Shown piece by piece: positions 1-9,303 of a stretch of DNA of 17,808 nt. Under the pieces are notes generated by a model that worked only from the letters and a program-made list of their open reading frames with translations, searched no databases and was not told the origin of the DNA. How positions within the stretch are numbered: position 1 is the stretch's first letter; each line of letters starts with the position of its first letter. A program made the position numbers and the translations under genes. This stretch comes from JBJHBP01 sp050485645 (GTDB lineage Bacteria; Pseudomonadota; Gammaproteobacteria; Steroidobacterales; Rariloculaceae), in assembly GCA_050485645.1 (NCBI GenBank), contig JBJHBT010000051.1, positions 1-17,808 of the forward strand, read 5' to 3'.

Positions 1-223
1 ACCAGATCAGCGTGTAGCCAGTCGGCTGCACACCAATCTCACGCTAACTGCCCAGACGTGCTAACAAAACCGCTCGGGCAAGGCGGGGAACTTCAGTTTA
101 GCACGGCTGAACAAGTGAACGATCGATTGCCCGAATGTGCGTTTACGCGGACTCGAGTGCGTCGGGCGCTCAGTGTGTCGGGAATCCGTTCAGCTTTGGA
201 TGTTCCGTTCGGGCCGGGTGTGT
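1..223. other. Left-edge region without a recognisable gene
   Basis: This stretch lies downstream of the minus-strand ABC permease gene and reaches the window edge. Short open frames cross it on both strands, but none has a recognisable protein motif, a convincing ribosome binding site or a conserved-looking start. It looks slightly less GC-rich than the genes beside it, as expected of an intergenic region. I see no T-tract hairpin that would terminate the minus-strand operon ending at 224. It could hold the edge of a neighbouring gene, which cannot be judged from inside the window. Confidence 0.5.
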
Positions 224-1411
224 TCAGCCGAGAATGGCTTCGCGCCTGTACAGGCGCGTGGCAAGCCAGCCCAGCGCCACGGCCAGCGCCAGCGTGGCGC
301 CGGTGGAGAGCGCCAGCCATGACAGCTGCAGCGGCTCCTCGCGAATCAGCGTGGTGATCAGCAGGTGCTGACTGAGACTGGGAATCCACATCAGCCGCGC
401 GGACGGTTCCACGCCCAGCAGCATCGCGAAAATCAGCGGTAGTGTCGGGATCACGAGCAGCAGGCCGAGATAGGTCTGCGCTTCCTTGTAGCTTTTCGTG
501 AACGATGCGACAACGATCATCAGTGCGGCGCCGAGCGGTGCAAAGGGCACCAGTACCGCGAACACGGTCATTGCCGTGAACACCGTAAACGACGAACTCA
601 TGCCCAGTTGTTCCATGGGTATGAACGACAGTGCGACGGTGAATGCCGTCAGCGTCAGTGCCAGCGACAGCAGCATGAAGACGGTGGTGGCGCCGAGCTT
701 GCCGAGCAGCAGCGATGACCGATCCACCGGTGTGGCCAGCAGCGGTTCCAGTGATTTGCGCTCGCGTTCACCCGCCGTGGTGTCGATGGCCAGATAAAAC
801 CCGCCCATCAGCGTTGCGAACAGCAGGAAATAGGTGAGCACGCCGAGCAGCAGGGCCGACCGCCCGGCCGGCGTCGACACATCCAGCTGATCGATAATGA
901 TCGGCCGCGTGATGGCGGGATCGATGCCGCGCGCCAGCAGGCGCTGCGAACGCCACAGCTCCGCCTGCGCATTCAGCGTACCCTGCACGCGCTGCACGCG
1001 GCTGCCGGCGCGCCGGTTGGATTGATCAAACACCAGCGTCACCCGCGCGCCACGCGCCGCGGCCAGTGCCGCACCGAAGTCCGCGTCGATCACCAGCAGT
1101 ACGTCGTGGGTACCGTCGCGTACCGCGGACGCCGCATCGTCCAGGTCCGCGATGCCGTGATCGGTGACGGCATCGATGCCGCGGGCATGGAGGAATCCGA
1201 TCAGGTTGGGCGCATGGTCGGCGCCGATCACCGGCACGCTCAACCGCTGCTCCATGACGGCAAAGGTCTGGTTGAGCATCACGTTGATCATCACCGCGAA
1301 CAGCACCGGGCCGAACAGCGGGCCGAACACCAGTGTCGAGAACAGCGTGCGTCGGTCGCGCGCATTCTCGAGCACTTCCTTGCGGCAGACGGTGAGTGCG
1401 GAGAACGCCAT
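224..1411 (-). CDS. ABC-2 type permease, NatB-like
   Basis: The 395-residue product has the layout of NatB/ABC-2 exporter permeases: one N-terminal membrane segment (about residues 22-46, after a short cytoplasmic start containing RDRRTLFSTLVFGP), a large extracytoplasmic domain (about 50-185), then about five membrane segments up to the C-terminus. After the first of these segments comes an ERERKSLEPLLATPVDR stretch, the typical cytoplasmic coupling sequence of the family (GER.RKTLE.LL..P). The start is ATG at 1411, which overlaps the stop of the ATPase gene as TGATG, so the two are probably translationally coupled. The pair would form an exporter in the inner membrane. Bacillus NatAB exports sodium, but close relatives move other substrates, so the substrate here is unknown. 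The family assignment is firm and the function is inferred. Confidence 0.85.
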   Translation of the reverse strand: MAFSALTVCRKEVLENARDRRTLFSTLVFGPLFGPVLFAVMINVMLNQTFAVMEQRLSVPVIGADHAPNLIGFLHARGIDAVTDHGIADLDDAASAVRDGTHDVLLVIDADFGAALAAARGARVTLVFDQSNRRAGSRVQRVQGTLNAQAELWRSQRLLARGIDPAITRPIIIDQLDVSTPAGRSALLLGVLTYFLLFATLMGGFYLAIDTTAGERERKSLEPLLATPVDRSSLLLGKLGATTVFMLLSLALTLTAFTVALSFIPMEQLGMSSSFTVFTAMTVFAVLVPFAPLGAALMIVVASFTKSYKEAQTYLGLLLVIPTLPLIFAMLLGVEPSARLMWIPSLSQHLLITTLIREEPLQLSWLALSTGATLALAVALGWLATRLYRREAILG

Positions 1412-2142
1412 CAGTTATCGCCTGAAACGGCTATCACCGCGTCGATGAATATGTCCTCCAGGTCTTTGCCGGGATTCCGCCGGCTGAGTTCGTCGGGCGT
1501 GCCGGTCATCGCGACGCGTCCGTCGGCGATGATCACGATGTCGTCGGCCAGAGCGGACACCTCCTGCATGACGTGGCTGGACAGCAGCACACAGCGGCCC
1601 TGCGCTTTCAGTTCCAGCAGCCAGCGTCGCAGTTCGCGTGTGGCCATGACATCCAGACCGTTGGTCGGTTCATCGAGCAGCAGATGCTGTGGGTCGTGAA
1701 CCAGCGCCCTGGCCAATGCCACACGCGTGCGCTCACCGTGCGAGAATCCCTTGGCTCTACGCCCGGCGAAGTCGCCAAGGTCGAGTCGCCTGATCAGGTC
1801 GTCGGTACGCCGTCGCAGCGACGCCTCATCCATTCCGTGCAGGCGCCCGTAGTATTCGATGTTCTCGCGTGCCGTGAGCTGAGGGTACAGACCGGCGCCG
1901 TCCGGCAGCACGCCAAGACGGCGTCGAGCGTCCCGCTGCTGGCCGACCACATCCACGCCGCCGATTCGTGCCGTACCGTTGTCGGGCCGCAGTACCGTGG
2001 CCAGGATTCTCATGCACGTGGACTTGCCGGCACCGTTCGGACCCAGCAGCCCGGTGATACGACCGTCGGCGGCGCCGAAGCTCACGTCGTCGAGCGCCTG
2101 CACCTTGCCGAAGCGCTTGCTGATGCCGGTTACCTCGATCAT
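1411..2142 (-). CDS. ABC transporter ATP-binding protein, NatA-like
   Basis: This 243-residue ATPase pairs with the permease that follows it. Visible motifs are Walker A GPNGAGKST (34-42), a signature FSHGE (133-137) in place of LSGGQ, Walker B HLLLDEP (153-159) with a D-loop NGLD, and the switch histidine in LLSSHVMQE. The Q-loop region reads LPDGAGLYPQLTARENI, the form usual in NatA-type proteins. I chose ATG at 2142 because the protein then starts MIEVTGISKRFGK, as the family does. A longer frame opens at 2208 but would overlap the hydrolase gene, and its extra 22 residues look non-conserved. A weak GGTGA lies a few bases before the chosen start. The gene sits 16 bp after the hydrolase stop and overlaps the permease start by 1 nt, so all three are probably co-transcribed. 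Confidence 0.88.
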   Translation of the reverse strand: MIEVTGISKRFGKVQALDDVSFGAADGRITGLLGPNGAGKSTCMRILATVLRPDNGTARIGGVDVVGQQRDARRRLGVLPDGAGLYPQLTARENIEYYGRLHGMDEASLRRRTDDLIRRLDLGDFAGRRAKGFSHGERTRVALARALVHDPQHLLLDEPTNGLDVMATRELRRWLLELKAQGRCVLLSSHVMQEVSALADDIVIIADGRVAMTGTPDELSRRNPGKDLEDIFIDAVIAVSGDN

Positions 2143-2158
2143 GCCGTCACCGCTTCGT

Positions 2159-3670
2159 TCATGGCGAGGGTCCGTTGAAGCCGAGAAAGAATGGCGCCAC
2201 CTGCTCACGGTTCAGACACCGGCTGTTCAGCTGTTGCGGGTCGGCGCTGCGCAGGAACGCACGCATCAGCGATGGCACGCAGCCGACAGCGGCCAGACCA
2301 TGACCCTGGCCGAGGGCAATCAGATGAACGGCGTTACGCAGTCCGCCGGCGATGGCCTGTTCGGCATAGGCCGGCGGCGTGATCGGATCGTTCTCACCGG
2401 ACAGCAGCAGGACCGGCACCTCCGACGCCAGCGGTTCCCTGAAATCCGCGTCCATGACACCGGCGGGCCACAGTTCACACATCGCCAGCAGACCTTCGAC
2501 CACGCTGGTGCCGAGAAAGGTGTCGGCACCGTCCTGGAGGGCGGCGCGATCGATGAACGGTGCATCCTCGGTGCAGGCCACCGAGTTGTGCATGGCCAGG
2601 CCCAGCGCCTCTTCCAGACCGCGCAGCACGATCCCGGCCTGTGCCGCCAACGGCAGATAGTTGCCGTCGGCCGCTTCGGAAATGGTCAGCGGCAGCAGCG
2701 CCGCCGTGGCCGGTGCGTAGATCATCAGGCGCGTGACGGCACGCAGTTGCGGAACACCCAGCTGCAGCGTGGTGGCCTCGCCGGTGCGTGAGTCGCTGGC
2801 GGACACGTGCACCGGTTGCGCCTCGATGTCGGCCTGCAATGCCCGAAACCGTGCGGGCAGATCGCCGAATCGCGTCGCACACGACTCGTCCGCTTTGCAA
2901 CGCGCGAAGACCGCATTCAACGCCTGCTGCGCCAGCGGCGCTATGTCCGGTCCCAGCACCATACCTGCCGGCACCGCGGCATCGAGGATCAGCGAGCGCG
3001 TGTGCGCCGGATAGCGCCGCAGGTAGTGCTGCGCCACCCGCGTGCCGTAGGACACGCCATACAGATTCCACTGCTGGTAGCCGAGCACGGCACGCACATG
3101 ATCCAGATCGCGTACCGCCACCGACGTGGTGTACAGCCGCGGGTCATGTTCCAGCTGCTCCAGGCACGATGCGGTGAGGGCTTCCAGCAATTCGGGCGTG
3201 GCTTCCTCCATGGCCGGCGCATCATCGGGCATCGTGCAGTGCAGTCCCCGCGCCGAACGACCCGTGCCGCGCTGGTCGATCAGCAGCAGGTCGCGATCAC
3301 GACGCACCTGCTCGAACGCGCCACGCATCTGGAGATACAGATCCACGGCACTTTGCCCGGGCCCGCCGCTGATCAGTACCAGCGGATCCGGATCCGGGGT
3401 GGCGCTCAGCGATGCCACACGCGCGACGAACAGATCGATGCGCTCGCCGTCGGGCCGATCCGGATCCAGCGGCACGCTGACTGCCGGACAGTGCGCGAAC
3501 ACGGCGGGTGTACCCTCCAGCATGAGCCGGCAGCGCTCGCCCTCCGCCGCGTGGCTGATGCCCGCCACGGCCGCGCCGAACAGTGACGCCAGCACGACCG
3601 ACACCGCGACCGGCCGCGCGGTCAGTCGTACACGCAGGTATTGCAGGGGAATGTGGCAGGGCATGAACAT
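2159..3670 (-). CDS. Exported alpha/beta-hydrolase, tripeptidyl aminopeptidase / peptidase S33-like
   Basis: The 503-residue product begins with a positively charged stretch, then a hydrophobic core and an A-x-A-like site (VVLASLFGAAVAGISHA, about 25-41), so it is probably exported to the periplasm. The catalytic machinery is visible: oxyanion-loop motif GGPGQS (102-107), IDQRGTGRS shortly after, nucleophile Ser207 in GVSYG, Asp428 in SGENDPITPP, and His457 in GQGHGL. The Asp/His part matches the TAP-like C-terminal domain that secreted tripeptidyl aminopeptidases carry. Several cysteines could form disulphides, which fits an exported protein. Likely substrates are short peptides or esters, but specificity cannot be read. 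ATG at 3670 is the longest start; ATG at 3664 is equally possible and neither has a clear Shine-Dalgarno. It is the first gene of the operon with the NatAB-like exporter. A weak TTGGCA-17-GAGTAT promoter (3708 to 3680, minus strand) lies just before it. Confidence 0.85.
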   Translation of the reverse strand: MFMPCHIPLQYLRVRLTARPVAVSVVLASLFGAAVAGISHAAEGERCRLMLEGTPAVFAHCPAVSVPLDPDRPDGERIDLFVARVASLSATPDPDPLVLISGGPGQSAVDLYLQMRGAFEQVRRDRDLLLIDQRGTGRSARGLHCTMPDDAPAMEEATPELLEALTASCLEQLEHDPRLYTTSVAVRDLDHVRAVLGYQQWNLYGVSYGTRVAQHYLRRYPAHTRSLILDAAVPAGMVLGPDIAPLAQQALNAVFARCKADESCATRFGDLPARFRALQADIEAQPVHVSASDSRTGEATTLQLGVPQLRAVTRLMIYAPATAALLPLTISEAADGNYLPLAAQAGIVLRGLEEALGLAMHNSVACTEDAPFIDRAALQDGADTFLGTSVVEGLLAMCELWPAGVMDADFREPLASEVPVLLLSGENDPITPPAYAEQAIAGGLRNAVHLIALGQGHGLAAVGCVPSLMRAFLRSADPQQLNSRCLNREQVAPFFLGFNGPSP

Positions 3671-3750
3671 ACGCGTCGCATACTCTCGCGCCGGCCCCCA
3701 CTTGCCAAGCCCGGCCCGGGGCCCGCACCCCGTTCAGCAACGATCCGGGC

Positions 3751-3756
3751 TAGAAT
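3751..3756 (+). promoter_or_regulatory. Candidate -10 box (TAGAAT) of mnmG
   Basis: TAGAAT matches the sigma70 -10 consensus at five of six positions and ends 10 bases before the mnmG ATG. I find no good -35 hexamer at 16-18 bp upstream, so support is only moderate. If it is real, transcription would start about 4 nt before the ATG. Confidence 0.35.
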
Positions 3757-3766
3757 TCGCGGTCTT

Positions 3767-5692
<1,926 letters not shown>

Positions 5693-5764
5693 AAACACCC
5701 CGGTTCGGCGGGCGGTACGGCGGGGCATTGCGCGGCCGCGGCCGCGGGTTTCGGAAAGCCGCGA

Positions 5765-5793
5765 CTGGCATTTGGGCGCTTTGCTGCCTACCA
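5765..5793 (+). promoter_or_regulatory. Candidate sigma70 promoter of the cytochrome c gene
   Basis: CTGGCA (5765-5770) and TACCAT (5788-5793) are separated by 17 bp, each matching its consensus at four of six positions. Transcription would start near 5800, about 25 nt before the TTG start and with the ribosome site AGGGA inside the leader. This is an inference from spacing and placement only. Confidence 0.35.
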
Positions 5794-5825
5794 TAGCGTC
5801 CGCCAAGAACCGCAGGGACACGGAA

Positions 5826-6491
5826 TTGTTCAGACACAAACACATGCTCGCGCCACTGGGCGCCGTGACACTGGTTGCGCTGATCGCGTTTGCGCAGTCC
5901 GGCTTCGGGCAGGCGCGGCAGGCGGTCATGTTGAACCCGATCAACCTGCAGCCGGATATCGCGCGCGGACAGATTCTGGCCGAGACCTGTATGGGTTGCC
6001 ACGGACTTCCCAATCACCGCAATACCTATCCGGCTTTTCATGTGCCGAAGCTCGGCGGCCAGCATGCGCAGTACATGCAGATCGCCCTGCAGGGCTACCG
6101 TATCGGGCAACGCGGACACGAGACCATGTACGGCCACGCGGCGACGCTGAGCGATCAGGATATCGTGGACGTGTCGGCGTACTTCGCCGCTTACGAGGGT
6201 TCCCCGCAGACCGGGCGGCCGCTGCGCGGCGGATCGGTTGAGGCCGGGCGCGAGAAATCCAGCACCTGCGCCGCCTGCCACGGCGCGGATGGCATTGCGC
6301 CATCACCAACCTGGCCGACGCTGGCCGGCCAGCACGCGTCCTACCTGGTGCAATCCATGAAGGAATACCGCAGCAGGGCGCGCAACGACCTGATGATGCC
6401 GGCGCTCGTCGAGCACCTGAGTGATCAGGATATCAACGACCTGGCGGCTTTCTACGCGGCCCAGCCCGGATTGTTCAACACGACGCGATAG
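5826..6491 (+). CDS. Diheme cytochrome c, c4-like, exported
   Basis: With the TTG start the product is 221 residues. An N-terminal signal sequence (charged FRHKH, then hydrophobic LGAVTLVALIAFAQSG, about 11-26) points to the periplasm. Two haem-binding motifs are present, CMGCH (55-59) and CAACH (148-152), each followed by a methionine in the place of the axial ligand (Met101; Met190 or Met191). The two halves are similar to each other: GGQHAQYM/AGQHASYL and LSDQDIVDVSAYF/LSDQDINDLAAFY. This is the two-domain layout of cytochrome c4, which carries electrons to terminal oxidases in many gammaproteobacteria. TTG at 5826 is preceded by AGGGA at a 7-nt gap; ATG at 5844 would also keep a plausible signal sequence. 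The gene separates mnmG from rsmG, an uncommon position. The partner oxidase or reductase is not in the window. Confidence 0.9.
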   Translation: MFRHKHMLAPLGAVTLVALIAFAQSGFGQARQAVMLNPINLQPDIARGQILAETCMGCHGLPNHRNTYPAFHVPKLGGQHAQYMQIALQGYRIGQRGHETMYGHAATLSDQDIVDVSAYFAAYEGSPQTGRPLRGGSVEAGREKSSTCAACHGADGIAPSPTWPTLAGQHASYLVQSMKEYRSRARNDLMMPALVEHLSDQDINDLAAFYAAQPGLFNTTR

Positions 6492-6494
6492 CGG

Positions 6495-6512
6495 CGCCGG
6501 CACGTGCCGGCG
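6495..6512. repeat. Perfect 18-bp palindrome centred on CACGTG
   Basis: CGCCGGCACGTGCCGGCG starts four bases after the cytochrome stop codon and is a perfect palindrome. As RNA it could fold into a GC-rich hairpin, but no T-run follows, so it is not a standard intrinsic terminator. The central CACGTG is the same as the centre of parS, but the flanking bases do not match parS. Role unknown. Confidence 0.5.
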
Positions 6513-6622
6513 GCACCGCGCAGCGTCGGACCGCGGCCGGTCACCGTGCCGCAAGCGGCCACATTCGGGGGGTGGTACCGCCGCGGCAGGCAGCCTCAGG
6601 TCAATTGCCCGGAGGCTACGCC

Positions 6623-7264
6623 GTGAAAGTCATCAGCGCTGAGGCTGTCGCGGCCCGACTGGGCGGCGCCGGGCTGGATCTGCCCGCCGACCGGCATCAG
6701 GCGCTGGCCGGCTACATCGCCCTGCTGCAGCGCTGGAACCGTGTCTACAATCTCACCGGCGTGCGCGACCCCGCGGTGATGGTGGGCCGCCATCTGCTTG
6801 AGAGTCTGGCGCTGACGTTCCTGCTGCGCGGCCACCGCATCGCGGACGTTGGCAGCGGTGCGGGACTGCCGGGGATTCCGCTGGCGATCGCGGAACCGGA
6901 GCGGCACTTCACGCTGATCGAAAGCCGCGCCAAGCGCGTGCATTTCCTGCGGCATGTCATCGGCGAGCTGCAACTGGGCAATGCAACGGTGGCACACTGC
7001 CGGGTTGAGGATTTCGCCGCCGACGCGCCGTTCGATACCGTGCTGGCGCGCGCAGTGGTGGGTCCGGCACAGCTGGCGACCATGACGCGCCATGTCACGC
7101 GGGCAGGGAGTATCCTGTTGCTGCTGACGGCGGCGCACGTGGTACAGGGTCTGAGCGCGCTGCCGGAGGGCTATGTGGCGTTGCCGATCGACGAGCCGCG
7201 TACACTGCCGGTCATTGCGCGGACGAGCAGTTCGATCGCGATGATCGAGCGCGCTGTCGACTGA
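6623..7264 (+). CDS. rsmG: 16S rRNA (guanine(527)-N7)-methyltransferase RsmG (GidB)
   Basis: RsmG methylates N7 of G527 in 16S rRNA using S-adenosylmethionine; loss of this activity causes low-level streptomycin resistance in several bacteria. The 213-residue product (E. coli 207) has LLQRWNRVYNLTGVRDP, the RHLLESL helix, the SAM-binding IADVGSGAGLPGIPLAI (glycine motif at 77-84), LIESRAKRVHFL, and the VLARAV motif. GTG at 6623 was chosen because GGAGG lies 7 nt upstream and the protein then has family length. The frame extends upstream to 6572 without conserved sequence. It is followed after 77 bp by parA, the usual arrangement. A 6-bp stem (7266-7282, loop CCGGT) sits directly behind the stop but has no T-tract. 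Confidence 0.97.
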   Translation: MKVISAEAVAARLGGAGLDLPADRHQALAGYIALLQRWNRVYNLTGVRDPAVMVGRHLLESLALTFLLRGHRIADVGSGAGLPGIPLAIAEPERHFTLIESRAKRVHFLRHVIGELQLGNATVAHCRVEDFAADAPFDTVLARAVVGPAQLATMTRHVTRAGSILLLLTAAHVVQGLSALPEGYVALPIDEPRTLPVIARTSSSIAMIERAVD

Positions 7265-7341
7265 AGCCCTGCCGGTCAGGGCCGTCGATCAGAGAGTCGA
7301 ATGACAGGGATCGCTGCAGAGAGCCGATCAAGAGGGAGCCG

Positions 7342-8166
7342 ATGACGAGAGTCATAGCAATCGCGAATCAGAAGGGCGGCGTGGGCAAGACCACCACCTG
7401 CGTGAATCTCGCCGCATCGCTGGCGGCAACGCAGCGTCGCGTCCTGCTGATCGACATGGATCCGCAGGGCAACGCCACCATGGGGTCGGGCGTCGACAAG
7501 AACGCGCAGGAGACCACGATCTGCGATGTGATCCTCGACGGCATGCCGCTGGATCAGGCCGTCCGGCATGTTGACGAAGGCGGCTACGACCTGCTGCCCG
7601 CCAATCAGGAGCTGACCGCCGCGGAGGTGGAACTGCTCGGCGAGGACGATCGCGACCTGCGCCTGAAAACCGCGCTGGAGAACGCGGCAACCGGCTACGA
7701 CTACGTGCTGATCGACTGTCCTCCGGCGCTGAACATGCTCACCGTGAACGCGATGGTGGCTGCCAATCGCGTGCTGATACCGATGCAGTGTGAGTACTAC
7801 GCGCTGGAAGGACTCACCGCGCTGCTCAACACCATCGAACAGATCCGCGAGAACGCGAATCCGTCACTGGAGGTGCTGGGCATCCTGCGCACCATGTTCG
7901 ATCCGCGCAACAACCTCGCCAATGAGGTCTCCACGCAGCTGATGGATCATTTCGGTGATCGCGTCTATCGCACCGTCATCCCGCGCAATGTTCGCCTGGC
8001 CGAGGCGCCCAGCTTCGGCAAACCGGTGCTGTACCACGACAAGTACTCGCGCGGCGCGCTGGCCTATCTGGCGCTGGCGGGTGAGATCAATCGCCGCGAG
8101 GGCAGCAGCAAGTCCGACCACGCGGCCGGCGACGGCAACGCTGGCGCCGCCAGCGCGGCACAATAG
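7342..8166 (+). CDS. parA: Chromosome-partitioning ATPase ParA (Soj family)
   Basis: ParA is the nucleotide-dependent, DNA-binding motor that moves ParB-parS complexes and so helps segregate the chromosome origin region. The 274-residue product has the deviant Walker A KGGVGKTT (11-18) with both signature lysines, the switch region LLIDMDPQGNAT (Asp38, Asp40), and Walker B YVLIDCPP with Asp125. It lacks an N-terminal helix-turn-helix, so it is a chromosomal-type (Ia-less) ParA rather than an F- or P1-plasmid type. ATG at 7342 is preceded by AGAGGGAG at suitable distance. The C-terminus (about 250-274) is a low-complexity Ser/Ala/Gly/Asp tail. parB follows after 63-72 bp. Confidence 0.96.
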   Translation: MTRVIAIANQKGGVGKTTTCVNLAASLAATQRRVLLIDMDPQGNATMGSGVDKNAQETTICDVILDGMPLDQAVRHVDEGGYDLLPANQELTAAEVELLGEDDRDLRLKTALENAATGYDYVLIDCPPALNMLTVNAMVAANRVLIPMQCEYYALEGLTALLNTIEQIRENANPSLEVLGILRTMFDPRNNLANEVSTQLMDHFGDRVYRTVIPRNVRLAEAPSFGKPVLYHDKYSRGALAYLALAGEINRREGSSKSDHAAGDGNAGAASAAQ

Positions 8167-8199
8167 GCGCCCGATAGCCGCCGGTCGGCGCCGCGCTGC

Positions 8200-8205
8200 T
8201 ACAAT
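8200..8205 (+). promoter_or_regulatory. Candidate -10 box (TACAAT) before parB
   Basis: TACAAT matches the -10 consensus at five of six positions and lies 33 bases upstream of the parB ATG. No convincing -35 is seen at the right distance. It may give parB extra transcription independent of parA. Confidence 0.25.
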
Positions 8206-8238
8206 CGCGCGCACCATCGGCGCCGCGTTGTGAACAAG

Positions 8239-9153
8239 ATGACCAAACGAAAAAGCCTGGGTCGAGGCCTGGACGCACTGCTCACCAAGCACGGTCGCAA
8301 GGCGTCGGCTGACACGCCCGCCGAAGCGCGCGCAGACAATCGTGCCGAACCCGACAGCATTCTGAAGCAGCTGCCGGTGGATCTGCTGCAACGGGGGCGT
8401 TACCAGCCCCGTTCGGACATGCGTGAGGAAACGCTGGCGGAGCTGGCTGAATCGATCCGCGCCCAGGGCATCGTGCAGCCCATCGTCGTGCGTCCCGTCG
8501 ACAGCGACGGCCAGGCACAGTACGAAATCATCGCCGGCGAACGTCGCTGGCGCGCTGCACAGCTGGCCGGCCTGCACGAAGTGCCGGTGGTGATCCGCGA
8601 CATTCCGGATGAGGCGGCGGTCGCGGTCGCGCTGATCGAAAACATCCAGCGCGAGAATCTGAATCCGCTCGAGGAGGCGCTGGCGCTGCAGCGCCTGATC
8701 GCCGAATTCGACATGACCCACGCCCAGGCTGCCGAGGCGGTAGGCCGCTCGCGTGCCGCCGTATCCAATCTGCTGCGCCTGCTCGAGCTGCCGGAGGCGG
8801 TGCGCGAGATGGTCAGTCGCCGCGAGCTGGACATGGGCCACGCGCGCGCGCTGCTTGGCATGGAGAGCGGTCGCGGCAATCTGCTGGCGCTGGCGCGGCG
8901 TGTGGCGCAGGAAGGCCTGAGCGTGCGCGAGACCGAAAAGCTGGTGCGCCGCGAGGTCGCGAAGGCCGATGGCGATGCGGCGAGCCGCAGGCCAACCTCG
9001 CCACCGGACCCGGACGTGAGCCGGCTGGAGGCCGATCTTTCCGAGAAGCTGGGCACGGCCGTGCGTATCGAGCACGGCCGCGGCGGTGGGCGTTTGGTGA
9101 TCCGCTATCACAGCCTGGAAGAACTGGACGGCATCATCGGGCATATCCGCTGA
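8239..9153 (+). CDS. parB: Chromosome-partitioning protein ParB (Spo0J family)
   Basis: ParB binds parS, spreads as a CTP-dependent clamp and stimulates ParA. The 304-residue product starts with the basic ParA-contacting peptide KRKSLGRGLDALL. It then shows the CTP-binding ParB/Srx domain, with GIVQPIVVRP and GERRWRA (100-106), ENIQRENL (134-141), the helix-turn-helix for parS (about 163-188, MTHAQAAEAVGRSRAAVSNL), and a C-terminal dimerisation region ending EELDGIIGHIR. ATG at 8239 was preferred because it gives a typical family N-terminus. An in-frame GTG at 8230 would add three residues, and neither has a clear Shine-Dalgarno. No parS sequence is visible in this window. The gene is followed by the atp promoter and an intrinsic-terminator-like hairpin. 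Confidence 0.95.
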   Translation: MTKRKSLGRGLDALLTKHGRKASADTPAEARADNRAEPDSILKQLPVDLLQRGRYQPRSDMREETLAELAESIRAQGIVQPIVVRPVDSDGQAQYEIIAGERRWRAAQLAGLHEVPVVIRDIPDEAAVAVALIENIQRENLNPLEEALALQRLIAEFDMTHAQAAEAVGRSRAAVSNLLRLLELPEAVREMVSRRELDMGHARALLGMESGRGNLLALARRVAQEGLSVRETEKLVRREVAKADGDAASRRPTSPPDPDVSRLEADLSEKLGTAVRIEHGRGGGRLVIRYHSLEELDGIIGHIR

Positions 9154-9197
9154 CCGGCCGCCAGCAGGCGCCTCGAGCCGCTTTTCCGGCGCGCTTG

Positions 9198-9226
9198 TTG
9201 AATCACCCCGACCGACTCCTTACAAT
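9198..9226 (+). promoter_or_regulatory. Sigma70-type promoter of the atp operon
   Basis: TTGAAT (9198-9203) and TACAAT (9221-9226) stand at the optimal 17-bp spacing, and this is the best sigma70-like promoter I see in the window. The predicted transcription start is near 9232-9234, giving a leader of about 70 nt before atpI. The hairpin at 9241-9266 lies inside that leader. Confidence 0.7.
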
Positions 9227-9240
9227 GCGGCGGCTGGACA

Positions 9241-9266
9241 GGCCGCGACCTGGTCGCGGCCTTTTT
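9241..9266 (+). terminator. Intrinsic terminator hairpin between parB and atpI
   Basis: GGCCGCGAC and GTCGCGGCC form a perfect 9-bp GC-rich stem around a CTG loop (a 10th pair is possible on paper), directly followed by TTTTT. This is the classic form of a Rho-independent terminator and would end parB transcripts. It also lies only about 8-10 nt after the predicted atp transcription start, so it could equally act on atp transcription. Confidence 0.75.
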
Positions 9267-9303
9267 GCCGACAGCCACCGCCGTGGCGCAAACAAGAGGT
9301 CCG

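Noticed and set aside
241..258. Perfect 18-bp palindrome CGCGCCTGTACAGGCGCG
   Set aside because: It lies inside the last codons of the permease gene (Arg-Leu-Tyr-Arg-Arg), has no T-run on either side and can be explained by codon choice in GC-rich DNA.
5693..5764. GC-rich palindromic stretch GCGGCCGCGGCCGC after mnmG as a third repeat copy
   Set aside because: It shares only GGCCGCGG with the repeat core; the conserved CGGGGACGGCGGAAG part and the spacing of the inner hairpin are absent.
6502..6507. Possible parS site, because of CACGTG close to parAB
   Set aside because: parS needs TGTT-N-CACGTG-N-AACA-like flanks; here the flanks are GCCGG and CCGGC. No other CACGTG seen in the window has the right flanks.
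7265..7341. Stem GCCCTG-CCGGT-CAGGGC and repeated GAGAG(T/C)CGA motifs before parA
   Set aside because: The stem is short with no T-tract and the repeats are imperfect; too weak to call a terminator or operator.
9154..9303. Replication origin in the parB-atpI gap
   Set aside because: No DnaA boxes (TTATCCACA type) and no AT-rich unwinding stretch were seen there or in the other gaps.
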